Below are positions 45,350 to 55,004 of a stretch of DNA of 64,000 nt, piece by piece. Origin of the DNA: Methanoculleus sp. MH98A. Its GTDB lineage: Archaea > Halobacteriota > Methanomicrobia > Methanomicrobiales > Methanoculleaceae. Below the pieces are notes generated by a model, which worked only from the letters and a program-made list of their open reading frames with translations, ran no database searches and was not told the origin of the DNA. Both the position numbers and the translations under genes were made by a program. Where the stretch lies: NCBI RefSeq assembly GCF_000691865.1, contig NZ_JMIO01000002.1, positions 1 through 64,000 on the forward strand. Direction: 5' to 3'. Within the stretch, counting starts at the first letter, position 1. Each line of letters begins with the position of its first letter.

Positions 45350-48106
45350 ATGGACGCACCCCTCTCCCCCGAAGAGTCCCGGACGACGGCATGGCACGCC
45401 CTACCGGCGGACGACGCAGCCGAAAACCTCGCCTCGCCGGAGGCGGGCCTCACGGACGAAGAGGTCGCCCGGCGGCGCGGGACCTTCGGGGAGAACGCAC
45501 TCCCGCAGAAGCGGCCTCCGACGGTGTTTGAGGTCTTCCTTCGCCAGTTCACGAGTCCGCTCATCTACGTGCTCCTTGCAGCAGGGATCATCTCCGTCCT
45601 CTTCGCCGACTTTACCGACGCGGTCTTCATCTTCATCGTCATCCTGATTAACGCCGTCATCGGGACGTTCCAGGAGGTGAAGGCGGAGCGGAGCGCAACG
45701 GCGCTGCAACAGATGCTCAAGATCCATGCACGGGTGCGGCGGGACGGCCGCGAGGCGACCGTACCGGCAGAAGACCTGGTTCCCGGCGACCGCGTCGTCC
45801 TGGTGTCGGGCGACCGCGTCCCCGCCGACGTCCGTGTCATCAGGGCGCAATCACTCGCCGTCGACGAGTCGCTCCTGACCGGTGAGTCCCACGCGGTCGG
45901 GAAGAACACCGATCCCGTGGATGTGTCCCTGCCTCTCGGCGACCGCCAGAGTATGCTTTACGCCGGCAGCACCGTCATGACCGGCCGGAGCATAGGAGTC
46001 GTGGTCGCGACCGGCCAGAACACCGAGATCGGGCAGATCGCCGAGACGGTCACGGCGTCGGAGGCGGGCAAACCCCCGCTCGTCATCCGCATGGAAGACT
46101 TCTCCAAAAAGATCAGCATCGCCGTCCTTGCCGCCACCGGGGTGCTTGCGATCATCGTCCTCGGCCAGGGGGTGCCCCCCATCGAGGTCTTCTTCCTCGC
46201 CGTCGCCCTCGCGGTCTCGGCGATCCCCGAGGGCCTGCCGATCGCCCTGACCGTCGCGCTCTCGATTGCAGCGTCACGGATGGCCGGACGAAACGTTATC
46301 GTCCGGTTCCTTGCCGCCGTGGAGAGTCTCGGGAGCTGCACGCTGATCGCGAGCGACAAGACCGGCACCCTCACCGTGAACCAGCAGACCGCCCGGGTCG
46401 TCGCCCTGCCCACGGGCGAAATGTTCTCGGTCACCGGGGCCGGGTACGCGGGCGAAGGAGAGATCCTCGACGAGAGCGGCACCGCGGTCGCCGGCTCCGT
46501 CCGTGACCGGATAGAAAGCCTGGCCCGGGCCGCGACGATCAGCAACGAGGCCACCCTGGAGCGGAACGACGGGGGTGACTGGACGCACCGGGGCGATGCA
46601 ATCGACGTGGCGTTCCTCGCGCTCACCTACAAGCTGGGGCTCGACCCCGCCGGTATCCGCGAGAGCGCACCGTCCGTCGCCGAGATTCCTTTCGAGTCCG
46701 AGCGCCGGTATGCCGCCGTCTGGTACCGGGAGGGCGAGGAGACCCTGGTGGCGGTCAAGGGGGCCATCGAGACCGTTCTCCCGTTCTGCCGCACCATGGC
46801 TGCAGGGCCGGGCAGAAGCATGCCCCTTGATCCGGACCGGGTGCAGGAGGAACTCGATAGCCTTACCTCCCGCGGCTACCGGGTGCTTGCCGTGGCTCAC
46901 GGTCGTGCGGAGGGAGGGGTCTCTGCGGAGAACCCAGAGGTCCCTCCCCTCGAACTCCTCGGCCTGGTCGGGTTCATCGACCCGATCCGGCCCGACGTGC
47001 CCGACGCCGTGCGGCGGTGCCGCGACGCCGGGGTCGACGTGGTGATGGTGACGGGGGACCATCCCGCAACGGCTTTCGCCATCGCGCGGGAACTCAAGAT
47101 CACGGACTCCCCCGACAGGGTCGTCACCGGCGCGGAACTGGGCGATGAAGAGATCCCGACGTTCACGGAGTTCATCGACCGGGTGCAGGGTGCCCGGGTC
47201 TTTGCCCGGGTGACGCCGCTGCAGAAACTCCGGATTGTCGAGGCATACCGTGAGAGCGGGGCATACGTCGCGGTCACCGGAGACGGGGTCAACGATGCGC
47301 CGGCGCTCCGGAGCGCGAACATCGGGGTCGCGATGGGCTCCGGGACCGACGTCGCCAAGGATACGGCGTCGCTGATCGTCACCGACGACGACTTCGCCTC
47401 GATCGTCGCCGGGATCGAGGAAGGACGGTACGCCTACGACAACGTCCGCAAAGTCGTCTACCTCCTGATCTCGACCGGATTTGCGGAGGTCCTCCTCTTC
47501 ATGCTCGCCCTCCTCATAGGCCTGCCGCTGCCTATCCTTGCGGTCCAGCTCCTCTGGCTGAACCTGGTGACGAACGGCATTCAGGACGTGGCGCTGGCGT
47601 TCGAAGGGGGTGAGCCCGGCGTCATGAAACGACCACCAAGAAGACCCGAGGAGGGGATCTTCAACCGGCTGATGATGGAAGAAGTGCTTCTCTCCGGTAC
47701 GGTCATCGCGCTGGTTGCGCTCGGTGCTTGGCACTGGCTTATCTCAAACGGGTGGGACGAGTTCGCGGCCCGGAACCTGCTCGTCCTGCTGATGGTACTC
47801 TTCGAGAATTTCCATGCCTTCAACTGCCGGTCGGAGTACCTCTCTGCGTTCCGCGTCCCCATCAGCCGCAACTACTTCCTGGTCGCCGGCGTCATTGCCG
47901 CCCAGGGTATACACATCCTCGCGCTCTACGTCCCCTTCCTTCAGGATGTCCTCCAGCTGCAGCCCGTCTCCCTGGTCGAGTGGCTCTCGCTGCTCGCCCT
48001 GGCCTCCTCGGTCGTGATCGTGATGGAGGTCTTCAAGGCGGTCCGGAGACACCGCCCTCCCGTTCACCGGACCGGGACAGGGGTCGGGGAGGCCCCCCAC
48101 CGGTAG
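45350..48106 (+). CDS. P-type cation-transporting ATPase (P2 type)
   Basis: The 918-residue pump has an N-terminal cation-ATPase domain, the actuator motif TGES (LLTGESHAVG), PEGLP in helix M4 near residue 293, the phosphorylated Asp 336 in DKTGTLT, and the hinge motif TGDGVNDAPAL near residue 643. About ten transmembrane segments are visible. The layout matches PacL/PMA-like pumps for Ca, Na or related cations. In helix M6 the segment reads NLVTNG (738-743); where SERCA has an Asp that binds calcium, this protein has Asn, so the ion may not be calcium. The gene overlaps the convergent beta-propeller gene by 43 bases. Confidence 0.93.
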   Translation: MDAPLSPEESRTTAWHALPADDAAENLASPEAGLTDEEVARRRGTFGENALPQKRPPTVFEVFLRQFTSPLIYVLLAAGIISVLFADFTDAVFIFIVILINAVIGTFQEVKAERSATALQQMLKIHARVRRDGREATVPAEDLVPGDRVVLVSGDRVPADVRVIRAQSLAVDESLLTGESHAVGKNTDPVDVSLPLGDRQSMLYAGSTVMTGRSIGVVVATGQNTEIGQIAETVTASEAGKPPLVIRMEDFSKKISIAVLAATGVLAIIVLGQGVPPIEVFFLAVALAVSAIPEGLPIALTVALSIAASRMAGRNVIVRFLAAVESLGSCTLIASDKTGTLTVNQQTARVVALPTGEMFSVTGAGYAGEGEILDESGTAVAGSVRDRIESLARAATISNEATLERNDGGDWTHRGDAIDVAFLALTYKLGLDPAGIRESAPSVAEIPFESERRYAAVWYREGEETLVAVKGAIETVLPFCRTMAAGPGRSMPLDPDRVQEELDSLTSRGYRVLAVAHGRAEGGVSAENPEVPPLELLGLVGFIDPIRPDVPDAVRRCRDAGVDVVMVTGDHPATAFAIARELKITDSPDRVVTGAELGDEEIPTFTEFIDRVQGARVFARVTPLQKLRIVEAYRESGAYVAVTGDGVNDAPALRSANIGVAMGSGTDVAKDTASLIVTDDDFASIVAGIEEGRYAYDNVRKVVYLLISTGFAEVLLFMLALLIGLPLPILAVQLLWLNLVTNGIQDVALAFEGGEPGVMKRPPRRPEEGIFNRLMMEEVLLSGTVIALVALGAWHWLISNGWDEFAARNLLVLLMVLFENFHAFNCRSEYLSAFRVPISRNYFLVAGVIAAQGIHILALYVPFLQDVLQLQPVSLVEWLSLLALASSVVIVMEVFKAVRRHRPPVHRTGTGVGEAPHR

Positions 48107-49967
48107 GGGAGGAAGACCTCGTTCACCCGGCTGCCGTCGGCAAGATCGGTCATGACGATGCTTCTTGCCGAGACGGTGTAGAGGGTGTCGTCCATGAAGA
48201 GCGACCGGCGCACGGCGTCGGGCGAGTCCCAGGTGTACGGGGAACCTTTCTCCGCGTGGGCGACCGTGCCCTGCAGGACGAACCCTTCTGCCGGGTTCAC
48301 CCGGTAGACGTAAGCCCCCTGCCAGGCCGCGGTGCCGTAGGAGCCGGGGTACTTCGATTCGGCGTTCTCCACCCGTTTTATCTCGCTCACCGGGATGGCG
48401 AGGAGGTCCTTCTCTTTCACAAAGAGGAAGGCCTTGTGGTCGCGGAGGGCTTCCGAGTCGGTTCCGGGCTCCCCGATCACGACGTCGTCGATCGGGATCG
48501 GGTTATTCACGTCCGAGACGTCGAAGAGCGCGATCTTGAGCCCTTCCACCGAGACGCCGCCCCAGGTGTTCTCGCTCGTCTCTTTGCCGATGCCGATGAT
48601 GTGGTCGGCGTCATAGGGGTGGAGGTAATCGGAGTAGCCGGGGATCTTGAGTTTCCCGAGGATGCCGGGGTGTTCCGGGTCCGAGAGATCGATGACGAAG
48701 AGGGGATCGATCCGCTTGAACGTCACGAGATACAGCCGGTCGCCGACGAACCGGGCGGCGTAGATCCTCTCGTCCGGCGCGATGTGCTCGAGCGTCCCGA
48801 TGACCTCCATTGCGGGGTCGAGAACGTAGACGTTGTTATACTGGACCGACCCCTCACGCGTCCAGCCCTCGACGGTCGTCGCAACCCGGAGGTTCTCCTC
48901 GTACTCGTCGAGCGAGAACTGGTTCAAGAGGTGCCCGGGAACCCTGCCCATGGCCTCATACTCAATCCTTGCGTCATCGATCGCGAACCGGTGGACGATC
49001 GTCTGCTCCCGGCTGCCGGCGTAGTCGGGCGCCGTTCCGGGGGTCCCCATGTGGCGGTAGCGATGTAGAGGTTCTTCTGCGACGCAAAGAGGGTGGTGTC
49101 GTAGCCGAGGAGGAACGTCTCGGCGTCGGGAGTGGCCCTGTCGTTTTTGACGGAGAAGGCGCTTGCGGTGTAGAAGACGTAGTTCTGCAGCGGGGTTCCG
49201 GGGCGATAGACGTCGGGCAGGATGGGCTCGCTGCCGTCCGTCCGCACCTCGGGGAGGACGATCTCGTCCCGTATCCAGACGGGGGCCTCCCGCGTGAGGA
49301 CGTAGACGTTGTCCCCGATCATCCGGGCGTCGTAGTAACTGCCGGTGAAGGTCCGGGTCCGGACCCGTTCGGGATCGCTCCGGTCGGCGATGTCGTAAAT
49401 GTATGCGTGCGTCACCGCCCGCTGGACGGGAACGGGTGTCGCGCTCCCTTTCACGGTGGTCATGATCTCTTCCGTTCCGGTGACAAAGACCGTCAGGCGG
49501 TCGCCTGCAAGGAAGAGCGCCGTCGGGAACCCTTCGATCCGGGTTTCGGAGACGATCCTGGCATCCTCTGCCGGGAACGCTTCGAGGATCGCGATGGTCT
49601 CGCCCGATATGACGTAGATGTATCTTCCGTCGTTCTTCAGGAAGTCGGCCTCGTCCACGCCCTCTACCTGCACGTTCGTGGTTGAGTAGTCGCGTGCGGC
49701 CGACGGGGCGGGCGGCGCACTCGTCGGTGCAGGCGCGTCCATGGCGGTCTCCTGTCCGGTCCCCGCCATCCAGGGGTAGCCGTTACCGCTCTTCACTCCC
49801 TGCGCGTGTTCCTTCAGGAACGCTTCGATCTCTTCTTTCGACGAAAACTTCAGCAAGTCTCCCTGGGTCTCCTCCCCGCCGCCCTCCGACGCGAGGGCGG
49901 TCCCGATGATCGCGGCGATCACGAGACACCCGAGGACGGCCACCAGCACCGCGTTTCGGTTCCACAT
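48064..49967 (-). pseudogene. Secreted beta-propeller protein, frame-shifted
   Basis: Two adjoining frames encode consecutive parts of one protein. The first (start 49967) has a signal peptide or anchor (residues 5-26), a Pro/Ala/Thr-rich linker and the beginning of a beta-propeller domain (YSTTNVQVEGVDEADFLKNDGRYIYVI). The second continues from about 49050 (TAPDYAGSREQTIVHRF) to the end. Together they give about 630 residues of the Beta_propel family, extracellular proteins of unknown function in methanogens. The junction lies in a run of C residues (49039-49048 on the plus strand reads GGGGGtCCCC). One added C restores a sensible reading, so this is either a sequencing error or a recent mutation. 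Confidence 0.85.
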
Positions 49968-50046
49968 ATCCGTTCACCTTCCGATAGGGGGAGATGCACG
50001 TCCCTATGCTTCAGGTTTGCGTAACCTACGAATATTTTCGAAGTCT

Positions 50047-50395
50047 TCGGGTGATGCGAAGTGCGACCTCCCCTGCGGGGAGGGAGCTTGAGCACCGGTA
50101 GGAACGACGTTCCATGGGAATGCGACGGGCCGGAAGGCCAGAGCTTGAGCACCGTCGGGTGCGAACGGAGTTCGAGCACCGAGGTGCGAGATGCGTGGGC
50201 AGGAACGTGAGCACCGCAGGTGCGAAGAACGCGAAATTCGGTAGAAAGGTGAAAAATTCCCCTTCGCGGCTTCGCGTTCTTCGCGTGAAGTTCTGTCGAT
50301 ATCCCCCAATTCACTCACGCGAAGCCGCGAAGGACGCGAAGTTTGGCCTAATTACCTGTAACCCCCCTTCGCACCTTCGGTGCTCACGCGAAGAA
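50047..50395. repeat. Cluster of hairpin repeats related to the 12.1-kb array
   Basis: The region between the beta-propeller start and the CaCA gene is filled with short inverted repeats. GAGCACC...GGTGCGA occurs at about 50147, 50174 and 50209 and in reverse orientation near 50370. There are also CTCCCC-tgc-GGGGAG near 50068 and GGCCGGAAGGCC near 50129. Around 50261-50340 two oppositely oriented blocks of TTCGCG-type heptamers face each other. The same GAGCACC/GGTGC and CCCC/GGGG modules, in a more regular form, build the 105-bp repeat at 12.1 kb. It occupies the promoter side of the beta-propeller gene. Confidence 0.75.
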
Positions 50396-50415
50396 CGACG
50401 GTTCTGAACATCCTC

Positions 50416-51350
50416 TCACCCGATCGGCACCGCCCCGAAACTCCAGGCGATGTAGGCGGCGTAGCCGAGGAGCAGGAGGACCGACCAGCCCCGGACAACG
50501 GAGGGGCGGGCAAAGAGCAGGGGGAGGATCGCGACCGAGATGAGGACGACGACGATGATATCGATGGTCGACCCGATGGCGGCCGGGGCGAGGAGGAGAC
50601 TGATCCCGAGGACCAGGAGGAGGTTGAAGATGTTGCTCCCGAGAATGTTGCCGATGGAGATGGCGCCCTCGTCTCTCACGGCCGCGACGAGGGAGGTCGC
50701 AAGTTCAGGCAGCGACGTGCCGACGGCGACGACCGAGACGCCGATGACGAAATCCGGGACCCCGAAGACTTCTGCGAGCGTAACAGCTCCATCGACGACC
50801 AGCTGCGCGCCGATGATAACGGCGACGAGCCCGAGGCCGATGTAGAGGATGTCGGCCCATCCGTGGGATTCTATCTCGACGTCTTCCTCCTCGCGCCCCT
50901 TCCGCAGGAGAACAATGAGGATCCCTGCGAAGAGGATGAGGAAGACAACTCCGGCAAGGGAATCGAGTGTACCGCTCAAGGCGAACAGGGCGAACACCGC
51001 CGTCGCAACGAGCATCAGCACGGTGTGCCGGGTGAGCGCGGAACGCGATGTCCCTGAATCGGCAACCATACCTGGCCGGATGAAGGTGCAGAGGGCGAGA
51101 ACCAGGGCTATGTTTGCGATATTGCTCCCGATGACGTTCCCGAGGGCAATTCCGGTGTTGCCGGTTGCCGCGGCGTTCGTGCTGACGACGAGTTCCGGGA
51201 GGGATGTACCGAACGCGATGATCGTCGACCCGATCAGGGCCGGGGAGATGCTGTGGCGGAGAGCGAGGCCGCTTCCGCCGCCCACGAAGAGGTCGGCTCC
51301 TTTGACGAGGAGGCTACGCCGACGATGAATACGATAATGGTCACGATCAC
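50416..51350 (-). pseudogene. CaCA-family sodium/calcium exchanger, frame-shifted near the start
   Basis: The main frame encodes about 300 residues of a YrbG/CaxA-like exchanger with both alpha repeats (IGSTIIAFGTSLPELVVS and IGVSVVAVGTSLPELATS), the ion-binding core of the family, and ten hydrophobic segments. The first transmembrane segment is in another frame: a GTG at 51350 gives VIVTIIVFIVGVA, then the reading continues as LLVKGADLF only after a one-base shift near 51312-51317. Inserting one C there yields a normal N-terminus. A TATA-like AATTAATATC at about 51372-51381 predicts a leaderless transcript from this GTG. Sequencing error is the simplest explanation. Confidence 0.85.
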
Positions 51351-51489
51351 TGGAATGCCCCGGGAGTAGTGATATTAATTGGGCGGGGTCTGCTAATACG
51401 TTTCCGAATCCGAGTCCCGGAGGCTGCCGGGAGCGGCGAGTGCGCGGCGGGCAAAAAGTTATGTAATCCCGGCATCCACCGGCCCGGTC

Positions 51490-52251
51490 ATGTTCACTCC
51501 GGGAGCCAGGTCCCTGCACGGAGCGGGAAGGGAGTTCATGCAGAGGACGGAGTTAGGAGCCCAGCCGCCGTCGGATCAGATGTTCGGCCGTCCCCCTCCC
51601 CCTCTCGAGGTTCCGTACACAAAAGCGAAGACGGTCGTTCCGCTGCCCGCGCCCGGTGATATCGCCACCCCTGCCGTCGATCTTCGGGACGCGATTGAGC
51701 AGCGGGAGAGCGTCAGGAACTACGCATCGGAACCGCTCACGCTTGAGGAAGTTGCCTTTCTCCTCTGGTGCACCCAGGGGGTCAGGCGCGTCGTCGACGG
51801 GGTGTTCACCCTCCGTACCGTCCCGTCCGCAGGCGCACGCCACGCGTTCGAGACCTACCTCCTGGTCAACCGGGTCGAGGGTGTCCCGCCGGGGCTCTAC
51901 CGCTACCTCGCGCTGGAGCACCGCCTTGCCGAAGAGTCACGCGACCCCGGCATTGCGCGGCAAGTGGCGGCGGGATGCCTGGATCAGCCGCACGTCCTCG
52001 AGAGCGCCGTCACCTTCCTCTGGACTGCCGTCCCCGACCGGATGGCGTGGCGCTACGGCGAGCGCGGCTACCGCTACCTGCATCTCGATGCCGGCCACGC
52101 CTGCCAGAACCTCTACCTGGCGGCATCGGGCGTGGGGTGCGGCGTCTGCGCGATCGCCGCTTTCGACGACGCGGCGATGAACCTGCTTCTCGGCATCGAC
52201 GGCGAACGCCAATTCCTGATCTACGTTGCGACTGTCGGGAAAAAGCCGTAA
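51490..52251 (+). CDS. SagB/ThcOx-type nitroreductase-fold oxidoreductase
   Basis: The 253-residue protein has the FMN-binding nitroreductase fold of the SagB/ThcOx group: RESVRNYASEPLTLEEVAFLLWCTQGVR near residue 73, PSAGARHAFETYLLVN, and YRYLHLDAGHACQNLYLAASGVGCG. In peptide-biosynthesis operons this fold oxidises azolines, but in archaea many copies stand alone with unknown substrates; no YcaO or precursor gene is nearby. The first 50 residues are a Pro-rich extension. The ATG at 51490 is preceded by a TATA-like AAGTTATGTAA block at about 30 bases. Confidence 0.88.
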   Translation: MFTPGARSLHGAGREFMQRTELGAQPPSDQMFGRPPPPLEVPYTKAKTVVPLPAPGDIATPAVDLRDAIEQRESVRNYASEPLTLEEVAFLLWCTQGVRRVVDGVFTLRTVPSAGARHAFETYLLVNRVEGVPPGLYRYLALEHRLAEESRDPGIARQVAAGCLDQPHVLESAVTFLWTAVPDRMAWRYGERGYRYLHLDAGHACQNLYLAASGVGCGVCAIAAFDDAAMNLLLGIDGERQFLIYVATVGKKP

Positions 52252-52349
52252 GAAGGCGGGTGCCGAAGGGCATATCCCCCTCCCCGTTCTACACCTGAGG
52301 GAAGAAGGTCCGGCATTCGTGCCGGGCCGACAAACGGAGGTTACCGGCT

Positions 52350-53054
52350 ACGTTCACGTTCGACGAACAGATTGTTGCCCTTGAAGCGGAACGCGAAAGA
52401 CTTCTCCGGTTCCCGGAAGACGAGTTCATCGCGATCATCCGGGAGGTGGGGTTCTCCTGCGACTGTTGCGGCCGGTGCTGCACCCGGGAGTTCAACGGTC
52501 ATGTCTTTTTGCTGGAGGAGGATACCGACAGCGTCCGCTCGTTTGCGCCCGACGCCGTCGTCCCGGCACCCGATTTTGATGCCTGCGATCAGCAGGGGAG
52601 GTTCTACGTCTCGGGCTACGCCCTCCGGACAAACCCGGACGGCTCCTGTATCTTCCTTGAGGATGGCAGGTGCAGCATCTACGACCGGCGATTCGCCATC
52701 TGCCGGGTCTACCCCTACATGCTCCACCGGGAGGCCGACGAGACGGGTGCCGTCGACTGGCGGCAGATCGGCGGTTTGAACGAACACGGATGCTACAACA
52801 ACCCGATTGACGATGCCGAGTGCGCCCGGATTGCCCGGGAGACCCGGGCCTACGAAGCGGCGTTTCTCGACCAGGCGATCCGGTTCCGGCGGGCCCTCCG
52901 CGACCTCTTCGACCGGGAAGGACTGCGGTACGTCCGGCGGACCTACGATCTCCTGATGCGGGATTTCCGAAAAGGCGCAGAGGCCGAAGTTCTGGTCTTC
53001 CACCGCGGGCGGTTTGAGCCGCACCGGGTCACCCGCGACGTGTACGGGGAGTAA
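52350..53054 (+). CDS. YkgJ-family cysteine cluster protein with unusual start
   Basis: The protein has the YkgJ (CxCxxCC, DUF/UPF0153) pattern: CDCCGRCC near residue 37, SCIFLEDGRCSIYDRRFAICRVYP and a later conserved Cys, probably holding zinc or an iron-sulfur cluster. Function is unknown. The first standard start codon in frame is GTG at 52446, which would begin only four residues before the cysteines. The 32 codons upstream (FTFDEQIVALEAERERLLRF) read as good protein, and a GGAGGT ribosome-binding site lies eight bases before ACG at 52350. I therefore propose ACG as the start. Confidence 0.72.
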   Translation, partial: TFTFDEQIVALEAERERLLRFPEDEFIAIIREVGFSCDCCGRCCTREFNGHVFLLEEDTDSVRSFAPDAVVPAPDFDACDQQGRFYVSGYALRTNPDGSCIFLEDGRCSIYDRRFAICRVYPYMLHREADETGAVDWRQIGGLNEHGCYNNPIDDAECARIARETRAYEAAFLDQAIRFRRALRDLFDREGLRYVRRTYDLLMRDFRKGAEAEVLVFHRGRFEPHRVTRDVYGE

Positions 53055-53120
53055 CGCTCCGGCCGGTTTCGAGACAATCCGCCCGCACCTTTTTCTGCTC
53101 CGCTCACCTCCGGGTGCCCG

Positions 53121-54908
53121 ATGGAGACCGAGATCCTCCTCACCCTGCTGGTGGTGGCCGGCACCGCCGTCCTCTTTATCTCCGGCGCCGTCAGGGTCGA
53201 TGTCGCCGCCGTGCTCGTGGCCCTCGCGCTCGCGTGGCTCGGGCTCGTTACTCCGGCGCAGGCTCTCTCGGGGTTATCGAGCAGCGCGGTCGTCGCGATG
53301 CTCTCGGTGATGGTGCTCGGCCACGGGCTCGACCGGACCGGGGTGACGATCCGCATCGCCCGCGCGATCGTCGGGCTCGCCGGGACCGGCGAGCGTCGGC
53401 TCATCGCCGCCGTCTCCATCGTCGCCGGCTCTCTCTCGGCGTTCATGCAGAGTGTCGGAGCGACCGCCGTCTTCCTCCCGTCGCTCCTGCGGGTATCGTC
53501 GCTTTCCGGGGTTCCGGCATCGCGACTTCTCCTGCCCGTCGGCTATGCCGCGATCCTCGGGGGCACCGTCAGCATGGTGGGGGCGGGCACCCTCATCATC
53601 CTCAACGATCTCCTCTCCCAGCAGGGGTATGCCCCCTTCGGACTCTTTGCTGTGACGCCCATCGGCGTGCCGCTCCTGCTTGCCGGGATTGCCTTCTTCT
53701 GCTTCTTCGGGGACCGGGTCCTTCCCCGGCGCGAGAAGGCGCGGTTGAGCCCGCAGGAGGAACTGATCCGGACATGGTGTCCGCCATGCCGGATATTCTA
53801 CCTGCGGGTCCCGCCCGGGAGCCCTATCGTCGGGAAGACACGCGAGGAGGTGCATATGATCTCGCACTACAATCTCCATCTCATCTCTCTTGCCGAGCGG
53901 GGCGAGATCACCTACACGCCGTGGCGCCACACCCGGTTCGTCGCCGGGCAGGAACTCGGCATTCTCGGGCAGGATGAGGATGTCAGGCGGTTCGTGGACA
54001 ATTTCGGGCTCGAGTGGGTTCGGGCGGGGGAGAGCACCGCGAACGTCATGGCCGACCCGAACGTGGGGTTTGCGGAAGTGATCGTCCGCCCGTATGGAGA
54101 GATCGTCGGTAAAACGCTTCGCGACCTCGAGTTCCGGGTGACCTACGGCGTCGAGGTGCTGATCCTCCTCTCCGGAACCGAGGAGCAGCGGAGGAACCTT
54201 GCCGACCGCCCGCTGCAGGCGGGGGACGCGATGGTCGTTTTAGGGCGCTGGGAACGGCTGCGGGCGCTCGCCACGAACCGGAACTTCGTCATGGTGACTC
54301 CCGTCGAGGGGCGGGCGGGGGTTCGCGAGCGCGGTGCGGCCGCTGCCGTCCTTTGCTTTCTTGCCGCCGTCGCCCTCACTTACACCGGGCTCTCGATCGC
54401 AACGAGCCTTCTTTCGGGAGTGCTCGCGATGATCCTCCTCCGGGTCATCCCGATCGGCGAGGTTTACCGGGCGATAGACTGGCGGACGCTCACGCTGATT
54501 GCCGGAATTCTTCCCCTCGGCATCGCCATGGATACGAGCGGGACCGCCCGATTCATCGCGGATCAGACGGCCGGCCTGGTCGCCGGATACCCGACGCCCC
54601 TCATCCTCATCGCGGTTGCGGTCCTCGCGACCGCCTTCTCGCTTGTCATGTCGAATATCGCCGCCACCGTCCTCCTGGTTCCGCTCGCGCTGGTTATGGC
54701 GGGTTCGTTCGGGCTCGATCCGCGCGGCCTCGCGCTCCTCGTCGGGATCTGCACGTCGAACTCCTTCCTCCTCCCGACACATCCGGTGAACGCCCTCCTG
54801 ATGGGCCCGGGGAACTACCGGACCCGGGACTACATAGTCCCCGGGAGCATCATGACGGTCGTCTTCATCCTCATCGCCGTCGGCATCGTCTCTTTTCTCT
54901 ACTTCTGA
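53121..54908 (+). CDS. SLC13/DASS-type permease with two RCK_C (TrkA-C) domains
   Basis: The 595-residue membrane protein has about twelve transmembrane segments split by a soluble region (about residues 205-385). The membrane parts fit the anion:sodium symporter superfamily (VGAGTLIILNDLLS and TSNSFLLPTHPVNALLMGPGNY). The soluble insert holds two RCK_C regulatory domains (GSPIVGKTREEV and GEIVGKTLRDLEFRVTYGVEVLIL). Proteins of this layout carry sulfate, dicarboxylates or other anions in bacteria and archaea; the substrate is not determinable here. The ATG at 53121 starts the first helix at once. Confidence 0.9.
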   Translation: METEILLTLLVVAGTAVLFISGAVRVDVAAVLVALALAWLGLVTPAQALSGLSSSAVVAMLSVMVLGHGLDRTGVTIRIARAIVGLAGTGERRLIAAVSIVAGSLSAFMQSVGATAVFLPSLLRVSSLSGVPASRLLLPVGYAAILGGTVSMVGAGTLIILNDLLSQQGYAPFGLFAVTPIGVPLLLAGIAFFCFFGDRVLPRREKARLSPQEELIRTWCPPCRIFYLRVPPGSPIVGKTREEVHMISHYNLHLISLAERGEITYTPWRHTRFVAGQELGILGQDEDVRRFVDNFGLEWVRAGESTANVMADPNVGFAEVIVRPYGEIVGKTLRDLEFRVTYGVEVLILLSGTEEQRRNLADRPLQAGDAMVVLGRWERLRALATNRNFVMVTPVEGRAGVRERGAAAAVLCFLAAVALTYTGLSIATSLLSGVLAMILLRVIPIGEVYRAIDWRTLTLIAGILPLGIAMDTSGTARFIADQTAGLVAGYPTPLILIAVAVLATAFSLVMSNIAATVLLVPLALVMAGSFGLDPRGLALLVGICTSNSFLLPTHPVNALLMGPGNYRTRDYIVPGSIMTVVFILIAVGIVSFLYF

Positions 54909-55004
54909 CTTCCCGTGCCGTCCCCGGACCGGGCAGCCGGCGGTGCCGCATTCTTCCTGGCCGGGTAAACCTTTATGCCGGTCCATGGCGACCGGGCTCT
55001 CACC

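Noticed and set aside
51490-54908. Azoline-peptide (SagB-type) biosynthesis cluster
   Set aside because: No YcaO cyclodehydratase, precursor peptide or protease is present beside the SagB-like gene.
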